A stretch of 64,000 nt of DNA. Source: Mangifera indica (lineage: Eukaryota; Streptophyta; Magnoliopsida; Sapindales; Anacardiaceae). The translations under genes and the position numbers were made by a program. The notes beneath the pieces were generated by a model, which made no database searches, was not told the DNA's origin, and saw only the letters and a list, made by a program, of their open reading frames with translations. Below are positions 22,201 to 34,200 of this stretch, piece by piece; position 1 is the stretch's first letter, and the number at the start of each line of letters is the position of its first letter. The stretch lies in NCBI RefSeq assembly GCF_011075055.1, contig NC_058153.1, positions 6,944,001-7,008,000 of the forward strand, in the 5' to 3' direction.

Positions 22201-25200
22201 GACTTTTGCTCCGGTAGCTAAGATGAATACTATCCGCATTCTTTTATCTTTGGCTGCTAATTTCAATTGGTGTTTGCAGCAATTTGATGTCAAGAATGCA
22301 TTTTTACATGGTGATCTTGAAGAAGAGGTGTATATGGAACCTCCACCAGGTTTTGAGAAATATTTCAAAAATAATCAAGTGTGCAGGTTAAGAAAGGCAC
22401 TTTACGGGCTGAAGCAATCACCTCGAGCTTGGTTTGGAAAGTTTACTAATGTAATGCTTCTAATTGGCTTCAAACAAAGTCAAGGAGATCATACCCTTTT
22501 CTTCAAACACTCGACAGCAGGGAAACTCACAGTCTTGATTGTATATGTCGATGATATCATTGTAACAGGTGATGATGATGAGGAAATTCAGAGGCTTAAG
22601 GCTAGACTTGCAAAAGAATTTGAGATTAAAGAACTTGGCAAGCTTAAATATTTTTTAGGGATCGAAGTAGCTCGGTCTAAAGAAGGTATTTTTGTTTGCC
22701 AGCAAAAGTATATTCTTGATCTCCTACGAGAGACGGGAATGATGGGATGCAAGCCTATTGATACGCCAATTGAACAAAACCACCGGTTGAGTGAAGCAAA
22801 AGATGATGAAGCTGTTGATAGAGGAAGGTACCAAAAGTTGGTAGGAAAACTGATTTACCTATCTCACACACGTCCGGATATCGCATATGCCGTAAGCATG
22901 GTAAGTCAGTTCATGCATGACCCCAAGAATGTTCACCTTCAAGCTGTATATAGGGTGATTCGGTACTTAAAAGCTACTCTTGGGAGAGGAATTATGTTTA
23001 GGAAAGGAATAGAGATGACTATAGAAGCTTACACAGATGCAGACTATGCTGGCTCCCTCACAGATCGACGCTCAACCACAGGTTATTGTACTCTAATTGG
23101 AGGAAATTTAGTAACTTGGAGGAGTAAGAAACAATCAGTAGTGTCTAGATCAAGTGCAGAATCTGAGCTACGTGCTATGGCTCAAGGAATTTGCGAGCTC
23201 TTGTGGATAAAGAAAATCTTAGAAGATCTACAAGTTAAATGGCATGGACCTATGAAGCTGTATTGTGACAACAAGTCTGCTATAAGCATTGCCCACAATC
23301 CGGTTCAACATGATAGAACAAAACATGTTGAAGTGGATCGACACTTCATCAAGGAAAAGATTGAAAGTGGACTGATCTGCACTCCTTATGTTCCTACAAA
23401 TGGTCAGATGGCTGATGTGTTCACAAAAGGATTGGGCAGCTCAACCTTTCGAAATATTACTAACAAGCTGGGAATGGAAAACATTTATTCTCCAGCTTGA
23501 GGGGGAGTGTTGGAGAATCTTGGATTCTTTGTTTAGGAGATTGTATATGGTTGTAAATAGCTAATTGACAACTAATAACTATAATTTAGGCTGATTATAA
23601 TCTTCCTAATTTAGCTAACAGCAGTGATTTTAATTTAGACAGATTTAATTAATTTATGTCTGATTATTAGGAATTAGTTTTTTCCTTAAATAGGACATTG
23701 ACCTTGTACTATATTAATGTATTATGTTTATGATCAAAGTGAAGAAGTTTTTCAGTTTTTTGCTCATGGTACTATAGGTTTACTCAAGGAGCCATCATTC
23801 AACCTATTCACATTCAAGAATCTGAACTAGGTTCAGGTGATGAGGTAATTACTCGTCCCATCTCTCCTCTTGCAACTTCTAAACTTAAATCACCACAAAT
23901 TGTCATACCTCATGAAAATGACTTTGATATACCTATAGCTTTTCGAAAAGGAACTAGGACATACACCACCAAACACCCTTTATACCTATTCATGTGCCAT
24001 AATAAATTGTCTACTACCCATAAAGCCTTTCTCACTCATCTAAATAGCTTGTGTATACCCAAATCATTATTTGAGGCACTTGGTCATGAGAAATGGAGGG
24101 AAACTATGAAAGTTGAAATGGTTGCCCTTAAGAAGAATGGAACATAAGATTTGGTAGAATTGTCGAGAGGGAAGACTTTAGTTGGTTGTAGATAGGTCTT
24201 CATAGTCAAATATACAACTAATAGATCACTTGAAAGGTATAAGGCGAGGTTAGTAGCAAAGGATTATGCAAAGGCCTATGGGATTCACTACGTTGAGACA
24301 TTTGCTCCGGTTGTAAAAATGAATACAGTTTGAGTGTGATGGAGACCTTATCACGAAAGTATATGTTCACAGGTCCAAAAATAAAATGGTGAATAACCCA
24401 AAGGAGCTTGCAAGTGTTGGAAATGAAAGCCAAAGGCAGAAGGGCAGCTCAGGAAATCTGAGTTTGAAGACTATTAATGTAGAATCCATCATATAATTGG
24501 GAAGCAGAGTAATTGGAAAGCAAGAAGATTATGGAAGCAGAAAATATGATTTATGATCCAGAAAATCATATAATTGATTGAGAGAATATTAGCATTGATT
24601 GAGAACATATTGTGATTTGTTAATTAAATAATTACGATGTTTTATGTAAATTCCTTTGAGAGGGAGGAGAAAGGACTATGACTGTTATGTTAATTTCTTT
24701 TGATTGATAGAGGAATACACATTCTGCCTTTAGTTTTCATCAACTCATTGTGTTTTGCTTGCACTATTTCACCTAAATTACTTACTGTCTCATGGTAAAT
24801 TGTTTGTGGAAATAGTGTTGAGTGCTTGAGGTGCACTTAGACTATGGAAGAGCTAGCTTGGGACCATTCTGAAGGAGTTATTGAGCATGTTGTGACCATC
24901 AGGTTGGAGGTAGCTTGCTACCATTAATAGGTATGTATCAAACTTGGTATCAGAGTCGATGATAACGGGTATGACATCGACAAGAATGGAATCACAAGTA
25001 GAGGAGATTGAGAAGAACTACCGCAATTCGGTTTAACGAGTGGCTGTTATTGCTGACAAATTCACTAAATCGGAAGCAAACACAACTACTTAATTCAACT
25101 CAATCAATGGGAACTTACATGAAATCAGGCAACTCTTATCGCAGGAAATAAAAGGAAAAGAGGTGGAACATAATGCGTAGTCACCCTCCATAATTCAAGA

Positions 25201-28200
25201 ACGTCCTTCGTTTCCACATGAAACTAGAAGGGTCATCGAAGAAAATTTTTAGCCTTCATTTCCAACCATTGACCACCAAATTCCATCACCAGCAATAATC
25301 AATGGAATAGGAGTGAGATATAGTGAAACATCTAGAATGCAGCCACCACCACCAAGGTATCACTACCCTGAGATAGGTTGGCGGCGTGACACATATCCAC
25401 GCCGGTTGGAATTGCCTATTTTTAATGGCGATAATCCTTGGGGTTGGATAGCGAAGGCAGAATGATTTATTTAGATGAATGGGATTGATGAATGAGAGAG
25501 ATTACCAATGGTGATTCTATGCTTTGAAGGAGAGGCATTGAGTTGGCTGTAGTTTTGGGAGCTTTGGCAACCCTTTCAGGAATGGAGAGAAATGAAGGAA
25601 GAGTTGCTCCTTCGTTTCGGGTCGACTCAACATCGGACGCCTTATGAGCAGATTATCCTCTATCAACAAATGGAAACAGTGGCAGAATACAAAGCAAGAT
25701 TTGAGCAGCTGGTGGCGATGCTTCCAATAGTGTCCATGGATTGGTTGAGTGGCGCATTTTTGGCGAGGTTGTCGAATCGAATTCAAGCGAAAATTAGACT
25801 TTTGTTGCCACTAGATTTGCGTTCTTTAATGCAACTGGCAATGGGTATAGAACAAAGGGATTAGGCCATCATTAGGTCACTGTACACTCCAAATCTAGCT
25901 AAAGCAACCCAAACTTTAAGCTACCCAACTCCTTTCTCACCACAACAAATAATCCCAAATCATCCACCTAATTTAACACAATCCACAAACTAAATTAATG
26001 CTACCCAACCACCATTTCCCTACACTCACAACCTTCAAAACATCCCTAATCTCTTGGCCAAAATTTCAACCCATGAACCAGCGTTTAATCCCACTACCCG
26101 TGGCCGATTTTCCTATCTAGCAAATAACCCAAACCATAATCAAATTAATTTTCCAACCCAAGCATATCTAGCCCACACCCATCCAGATGACCTGACCCAG
26201 AGCCAACCCATTTATCCATTACCACACCCAAACTGCTTCCTTAATACACAACCATCATAGAACTCACCCACCTTCCACCTAACACAAACAACGAACACAC
26301 CCTCCCAACCGCTTCAAACAACCACTAACAACAACACTTTCCCAACACAACCACGTTTGGACCAATCGGCAACCCTCCAACGTCAGTCGCCAAACACAGT
26401 ACACTCTATTGAATGGCTCTTCTTTAGTGTGACGTCCCTTTTCTTTCTCTAATGGAAATTGTCGACTCCCACAACCAAAAATTAAGGTAAGGATCACACA
26501 AGGCCTTTGTTTTAAATGTGGAGAGAAATTTAGTTCTAATCACCAATGCAAGTACAAGCAGCTCCACCTCATGCTTTGTGAAGACGATGTGCTAGTGGAA
26601 GAAATTATCGCTGACGAGGAAGACGATCACCAACTGTCAAAGAGCGAAGCCATTGAACTTTCTTGTCATTCACTTACTGGAATCAATACGTCAAAGACAT
26701 TGAAGCTCCACGGGACCATTTGCAGTGAAGAAGTGATTGTCTTGGTTGATTCAGTTGTGACCTATAGCTTTTTGTCGCACGCACTTGTTAACAGGGTAGA
26801 CATTCTTGTATTCTAGAAAAATTTTCAGGTGACCATTGACAATGCACAACACATATAGGGTGGTGGAATTTGTTGAGCAATGCCCTTACAGTTGGAAGAG
26901 TTTAAATTCACACAAGATTATTTTGTGTTTAAACTGAGGAATGTTAATGTAATTTTGGGGGTTGACTAGTTATCTTCTTTGGGGATTATTCACAATGATT
27001 GACAGTCTTTAACAATGTGGTTTGAGTGGAAGGGAAAGAAAATCACCCTTTATAATGATAATGGAAACGTTACTGCACGGGATTTGGAAATCTTTGAAAT
27101 CTAGTAGCACAACATACTTAATTCAATTAGCAGCCATCGAAGCACAGGACTCTTTAGCAGAGCACCCTACCATATTAGAGTTATTGGAGAAATTTCAAAA
27201 ATTATTTGTGCAACCTTTCGGTCTCCCACTGCCTTGAGTACATGATCACGCCATTCATTTTGTCGAGGGCATTATGCCGCCAAATATTAGGCCATATAGG
27301 TACCCTCATTATTAGAAAAATGAGATGGAAAAACAAGTCAAAGAGATGCAACAGGCAAGGATTATCAGATCGAGTGTTAGCCCTTCTCCAGTCCAGTTCT
27401 GTTGGTACAAAAAAAAGATGGTGGATGACGTTTTTGTGTGGACTACCGTGCATTGAACAAACTCACAATTCCAAGTAAGTTTCCTATCCTAGCTATTAAT
27501 GAATTGCTAGATGAACTTGCTGGTGTTTTTGTATTTAGTAAATTGGATTTGAAATCTGTATATCACCAAATTCGGATTGTCGAACATGATATCAAAAAGA
27601 CAGCCTTTCGGACACATAACGACCATTATGAGTTCTTTGTGATGCCGTTTAGGTTGTCCAACGCCTTGGTCACATTCTAGGCCTTAATGAATGAGGTCTT
27701 TAGAGACTATCTATGTTGGTTTATATTGGTATTTTTTGATGATATTCTTATTTATAGTAGAGATTTGACAGATCATCTGGGACATTTGGAGATCACTCTT
27801 AGTTTACTCTCTCAGCATGAATTGATACTGAATAAGAAGAAATGCTCATTTGTTGTCACTCAACTGGAATTCTTGGGACATATCATTTCAAGTCAAAGGG
27901 TTATAGATGACCTTCGAAAGATTTAGAGTATGGTTGATTAGCCTAAGCCTCGAGATATTAGTGAGCTTTGGGGATTTTTAGGGCTCACCGGATACTACAG
28001 GTGATTTGTTCACAATTATGGAAAAATAGCTGCCTTACTGACTCAATTGTTGAAGAAAAATTCTTTCAATTGAATGGATGAGGCTACTGTCGGATTCCAA
28101 ACTCTTAAATTTGCTATGACTATGGTGCCCATACTTACGATGCCTGATTTTACACAACCATTTGTTGTTGAGATAGATGCTTCAGCCACTGATATTGGGG

Positions 28201-31200
28201 TTGTAGTAATGCAAGGAGGATGACCTATTTCCTTTATGAGCCAGGCCTTGACATCGAGGGGTAAATCGAAGTCAGTCTATGAGCATGAGTTAATGGAAAT
28301 AATAATACCAATTTGTTAGTCCTAGCCAATTTCGAATCCAAACAGATTCTTATATTGATTGAATGAAAGAAATGCAATATTAGCTGAAATGCAAATAGCT
28401 TGACTGCCAAGCAGAATTGAAGAGAAATACAGAAGGAAGCAAAGAAATAAGCCAAGTTTTTGGCAAATTCGAGAGTGTTAGTTCTCTCCCAAAATTCACC
28501 ACTAATATCTGAATTCTGCCTGCCACATACTTCCCATCCCCTCCCTTTTCTATTCCTTTCTCCACCAATCCAAAACAGCCACATGGTTCCTCTAATTGGT
28601 TAGTGGAATCTTCCTGATTCATCTGTTTTATATCACACTTTGTTGGTTGACAATCTTGAGTGCTTAGGGCTCTATCAGCAGCCATCTCATACATTTCCTG
28701 AAATCTTTTTACTTTCTCATCACTCAATTAAATCAGCAAAAGCAAGGGAAGTAAGCTTTTGCCTTGAGAAAAAGTTTTCTGTGGATGCTTACTTAAACTC
28801 CAATTGCAACAACATCCTATTACTTTGATACTGTATTTGCTTCAAATGATTTTATGCTGAAATGTGTTCCTTTCCATTTTTTAATTTGCCTGGATATCAA
28901 TGATTCATTCATGTTATTGTGAATAAACAATTGGTATAATTTTGAGTAGGGGCATTCTTGTATGCTTCTCTCCCCTCTATCCTTTAAGGCAAAGCAAACT
29001 CTTTGGAGCTTGGGTCTAATAAGAGGGTAGAAATTTCTCTTGCAAACATTATATTATTTGTTTACTTACCTATTTTCTTGTGTTAAAATCTATTTATTTG
29101 TTTAGAGATGAAGGAATTGTATTAAAAGACCTTGGTTCCAAATGGGAACCAAGTGATCGAAGTGGAAAGTGGTTAAAGTTGAAGCCTGAGTACATCAGAA
29201 GTGGTTCTGACTTAGATGTTTTAATCATAGGTTGGTAGTCCCTCTTTCTTCTTCTTCTTTTTTCTTTCCCTGGTGCACAAGTTTTATTTTAAGCCTTTTT
29301 CCCTTTTCTTAAAAACAAATTGTTGTATTAGTTGATGCTTCTTTATACGTTTGAATGCCTGGTAATAGGTGGATACTATGGCTCTGGACGTCATGGAGGG
29401 GAGGTTAGTTTGCTAGCTTTCTTCTTGATTTTCTGTTATGCTAATTGTGTACTAATGTTGATTTAACAGACTATTATTGTGTGAAGGTGGCTCAATTCTT
29501 GGTGGCCCTGGCTGAGCGTGCAGCTCCAAATACATATCCTAGGCGGTATGTTTTTTCTCCAATTATAACTTGTTTGAAGGAAGTGTATTTCCATACGAAC
29601 TTGTATGCATTACATGTTGATAAAGATGTCTATTTATATTCGTCTGTACACCTGAGAATGCTCAATTGACAGTTCTTGCCATCATATCTTCTGTTTTTCA
29701 ATTCATTCACACTTGCAATTTTAATCATACATCTGTTGTTATGGTATTCGTGGGAATGGAGATATATGTTCATGAACATCTAATATGTCCTTCAACCATA
29801 ATGTGTGTGGAATTAGGTTTATTCTTGAGGCTGAGAATAGTATTAACGAATAGCTTAACAGTATGATGAATAACATGCAATCAACAATCCATGAGAAACA
29901 TGTTCATCTGATAGTTCCTCATGATGTATGATGCATTATATGAGCAAGCTACTCCAAATTGGCTGAACCCATCTTGTTAATAGGTTTGGTTATGGTATTT
30001 ACTGGCACAGATGCTATCAAATTAGAATTGGATGGTCCTGATTGGACCCTAGTGCTACGTAATCCATACTTGTAATGTCATCAGAAGTGGTTTCTGAAAA
30101 AAAGCGTTAATATTTCAACAGTTACATTTTCAGATTTTAATTATGTCTTTATCATGAGCTATATCTGATTATATGATTTGTTTGCCAAATATTTCAATGA
30201 ACTAAGGAAGTTATCCTATTGCAGATTTATCTCATTTTGCAGAGTGGGTACTGGTCTTTCAGATGATGAGCTAGATACAGTCGTAACCAAATTGAAGCCT
30301 TATTTTAGGTACTGTAATTATATTTTGTAAGATGGTGGTTGCTTCTGGTGTTCAATGTGTAAAGGCTCAATGAACTGCATTGATAGCCTTCGTCTATGCA
30401 GTCGTGTGGAATAAACTCTAAAAGCAATATTTTTATGTTTGGTCACTTGTCTTACACTCTCAGATTAAAGTCAAAATCAATTTAGATTGTTCGATATGTC
30501 ATATATCACATCTAGAGACAAAATAGCCGGTCAATTACCTCTAAGGGAAATCCCCCATGTTTGTGGCCTCCAAGCTATCATTCTTTGGACAGAAAAGTTA
30601 TCCTGTGATATAAGCTCCTAGTTGTTTATTTGCCTTATTGAGAAACATTACATATGTTTTCCCTTGTTCTGTTTTGCAGGAAGTATGAATATCCAAAGAA
30701 GGCAATGCCAAGTTTCTATGAAGTTACCAATAACTCAAAAGAGAGACCAGATGTTTGGATTGAAAGCCCTGAAAAGTTAGTCTTATTTGAATAAATTTTG
30801 TGAAGTTTAATGTTATGTCCTTTTTCAACTCGAATGTATTTATTGTTTTATTTTTTATAACTCTTTTTACAGATCAGTTATACTTTCTATAACCAGTGAT
30901 ATCCGTACTATAAGGTCTGAGGTATGTTTTTACAAGTACTATTTATGTGCTTTGCTTTATTTTGTGGAAGACATAATATTAGGTGGTTCAGAGATTATGC
31001 TGCTTGATTCTTTCCTCTTTTCCTGTTACCTGCTCCTTGTTTAAGCTCTCTTTTGTTTCTCAGGTATTTGCTGCACCCTACAGCTTGAGATTTCCACGTA
31101 TTGACAGAGTGAGATATGACAAGCCTTGGCATGAATGTCTTGATGTGCAGTGTAAGATGCGAAGGCTGATGTGTTCAAATGCTTCTGTTGATTATAAATG

Positions 31201-34200
31201 TTGTATGAGTTCATATGTAATATCCTTAATTTTCAAAATTCACTTTTGCAGCATTTGTGGAACTTGTACATTCAAGTAATGGTACCACACAAAAGGGGAA
31301 AGATTATGGAGCCCCACAAGATTATAAATCAAAACGTGTCAAGTCATCTAGATTGGGAGAGAAAAAGAACGTATCTGTTGTTCCTTCACATTTCATTCAG
31401 ACTGATGTTTCCCACATTAAGGGGGAAACCTTGATATTTTCAAATATGGTGTTTTGTATCCTTTAAGAGCTGCATTTTATCTCTGTTATTTAATTCCTGT
31501 GGCTTATTGTGCTGATTTCTTGAAGTCTATGTAAATCCTAACTTGTTTTGTCTCTTTCCTTGTGTACTCACGCCTCGTTGAGATACGCAGCTTCAATTCC
31601 AAGCCTGTTGATTTACCCAAAGTACTTTTGGAACTGTATATCATGTCCTTTTGTTTACTCTCTCTCTTTCCCCTTAAATATGTCTTGCTTCACATCTTTC
31701 TCTTAGGAGTCTTGTCATTTGATCATTTGTCACAAGATAACTGCAACTATAATCCCCATGAATCCTGATCTCAATTCACACACACACACACACACATATA
31801 TATTTTTCTGAAAGTAGATTTTTCTCTTCCTTACACACTAGAAATTCCCAACAGATATTGGCAGTGCTGCTTTGCACTTGATCTTGATTTTAAAAAAAAA
31901 AAAAACCTTCTGTATATCTACATTCTTTTATTCCATCTAAAATGGTTCACAGGCTTTGGTACCTGCATGAACTTATGGTTGCACCGTTTGTGTGCAACTG
32001 GCTTTGGCTTTTTTTGGCTATTTGGTTACTGCTGCTGTATTATTGAATATTTCTCCTGTTTTGCTATTGGTATAAACAATCTCCTTGACATGTAAAGACT
32101 TTGTTAATGTGCCTCCAACCCTTTCTCTTGACTCCTTGCACAAAATGGTTGTGGAGAATGGTGGCACTTTTTCAATGAACCTGAATAACTTTGTTACCCA
32201 TTGTGTTGCAGCTGAGAACAGAGGTGACTCTCTCTCTCTCTTTCCCTGTCTCAAACGCATGGATGCTTGAGAATGGATAAAATGTTCCTTTTATGAAAAA
32301 TAAGCTAAATCTGAAATTTCAGGGATAAAATACCAGGCAGCAAAGCTTCATAGAGACATTATTCATAACTCTTGGGTCTTGGATTGTTGTTCACAAAAGA
32401 AGCTCCTTCATTTACAGCCAAGGTTAGTTTTTGTCATTTAATCCATTTATTAATTTAGCATGCCCTTTTCTTAACAATTTTTTTTAACAGTAAAATTTAT
32501 TTTAACTCTTATTTTCTTTATTAGGTACTTCCTCAACCTCTCTGATTCTTCGAAGACAAAGCTGCAGGAAGAAGTTGATGAATTTTCTGACTCTTTCTAC
32601 TGGGATATTGCCCTTTCTGACCTCAAACAGGTATACATATGGTGAAAATCAAAGAAAAGAAAAAGTAAACGGAGACAGATAAGCATTTTTAAGAGATTTC
32701 AATCCTCTATCCTCTCATGTTGTCGTATACAGTATTTGTTACTAGAACTCTGAAGAGTACTACAACAAGCTTTTGACAAAAATTTTCATTCTTTTCAGCT
32801 CTTAAGCAGCATTCATAGATCTGAAGACCCCAAAACTGTTGAGTATTACAGGAAAAAATACTATCCAGACAAATGTGCTTGCTTTCGTGGCTGCTGCATT
32901 TACTTCTATTCGTTAACAGATATTTTGTAAGATCTTACTTCCATAATCATTTGAAATCATTTATCTTTCTTTGGTCTTAATGACTCCAATAAGTATTTGG
33001 AATTTTCTATTGTCTTGAGAACCTTTTTTGGTTAATTTTTTTCTTATTATTAACTTTTACTTGAAGAAAACCTGATGGCAAAGTCTTGTTGGAACTTGCC
33101 CTGAGGCGGATGAAGCTTGAAGTTTCATTTGGTGGTGGCAAAGTTTGCAACAATCTTGTGAATGCTACCCATTTGGTGATCTTGTCAGCATCAGGAACTG
33201 ATGTGAACTTTGATTCTCTTATAAAAAGGTAGAGTTCTTTATCTGTTCTTCTGCATACTGAGGAATTTGGTCCCATAAATTGATTATGGTTGTTTAATTA
33301 ACTACTACAGAAGCTGCTCTACCTTACCATTTGATTCATTCTAATTTCAAGTTGTTGGATTGAGTGGTTTGAGACTTTTGGTTTTAACCCTGAGGTCAGG
33401 GATTTAATTGATTGAGTGGTTTGAGGCTTTTGGTTCCAACCCTGAGGTCAGGGATTTAATTCTTCTCGGTGCCAAATGGAATATTATAGGTCATGTATCT
33501 TGACTATCAATGTTGTAAGGTCATTATACTTGTAAGTTGAGAATTTAGTGAAACATAAGAAAGTCCCAGGGATTTCTAAGCTTGAGAAAAGGAATAAATG
33601 TAGCAATTTTCTTTATAATTTGTTTGCTTTAGAGTAGCACAAGACATGTGACCTGACCAATGAATTTGTTAATTAAATTGTCTTTATATATTCTTATATG
33701 TTTTATACATACCCTGTGGCTAAACTAAAGCCTTTTTAAACAAATTCCCGCTTGAAATGTCCAGAATGGACATTCAAAACCTTTACTAAATACTTGTTCA
33801 TTCATTTGTATTTTAAGTGATGATGATACTAGTACAGCAATAATGATATTGATTGAAATTGTCATGGAGGATAATACACTTATGTTACAATTAGATGTGG
33901 AACCTAGGAATCATAGGTCTTAATACATGTGTTTCATGGTATAATTTATTACTTTATGAATGGTATTAATTATTTCTTATTTTATTTTTGGAATTTTCTT
34001 CAGTTTCTGTTGTTTAGGATATTATTTGCTTCTTTCAGTTTCCTTTTGGTTTTGTTTAGTCTTTGTGTAGGCTTTGATGGAATTCATTGAAGTTATATGT
34101 TTATTTTGATTTGAGATCATTAAAATCTAGCCATATAGTTTTTCTTATTCCTCTACCTGTGCTTTTTTTGTCTGTTTTTTCTCCTTCTTCCTCTCTAGGT

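Larger units (their letters stand above)
18737..23766 (+). mobile_element. Young, structurally complete Ty1/Copia retrotransposon
   Basis: The 5030-bp element has LTRs at 18737-18996 and 23508-23766, a tRNA-iMet primer-binding site, one uninterrupted Gag-Pol frame and a polypurine tract. The LTRs are identical except for one T in a poly-T run (7 versus 6), so insertion was recent. It sits inside a related older Copia, within intron 12 of LIG4 and in the gene's orientation. All domains for autonomous retrotransposition look present. Whether it is active cannot be told from sequence. Confidence 0.95.
14432..29105 (+). other. LIG4: Giant intron 12 of LIG4 filled with retrotransposons
   Basis: The donor (ag|gttagc) and acceptor (tttgtttag|a) are well formed and join codon 415 in frame. 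The 14674 bp between them contain, left to right, an antisense Ty3/gypsy fragment, an old Copia, a young Copia nested in it, a Ty3/gypsy element and about 0.8 kb of unassigned sequence. The other 25 introns are all about 2 kb or less, so expansion here is due to insertion. All sense elements lie in the same orientation as LIG4. Confidence 0.88.
10429..29403 (+). other. LIG4: LIG4 exons 6-14: adenylation domain
   Basis: Exon 6 carries ligase motif [16 protein letters not shown]. Its lysine, residue 252 in this model, is the expected AMP-acceptor. Exon 8 carries [11 protein letters not shown], exons 10-11 [17 protein letters not shown], exon 12 [11 protein letters not shown], and exon 13 motif [10 protein letters not shown] (residues 416-423) and motif [10 protein letters not shown]. 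Exon 14 begins the OB-fold with [12 protein letters not shown]. All the catalytic landmarks I know for the family are present. The 14.7-kb intron 12 splits motif IV from its upstream helix exactly at the codon for Arg415 (AG then A). Confidence 0.9.

Noticed and set aside
18737..23766. Young Copia as a disruption of LIG4 coding sequence
   Set aside because: It lies wholly within an intron and inside an older element. Exons 12 and 13 have good splice sites and join in frame.
25517..25786. Minus-strand ORF across the gypsy gag
   Set aside because: It is a shadow of the sense gag frame, which has clear gag similarity.
14862..28350. Similar 25-30 bp stretches at about 14862 and 28327 (caatttc.aatccaaa.agat.cttatatt) as LTR ends of one large element
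   Set aside because: Flanking sequences do not align further, and the region between contains elements with their own ends, so chance or a tiny shared repeat is likelier.
31198..31466. Separate small genes in overlapping + strand frames
   Set aside because: They are other frames over LIG4 exon 20 and its flanking introns; only the frame reading [13 protein letters not shown] joins the neighbours.
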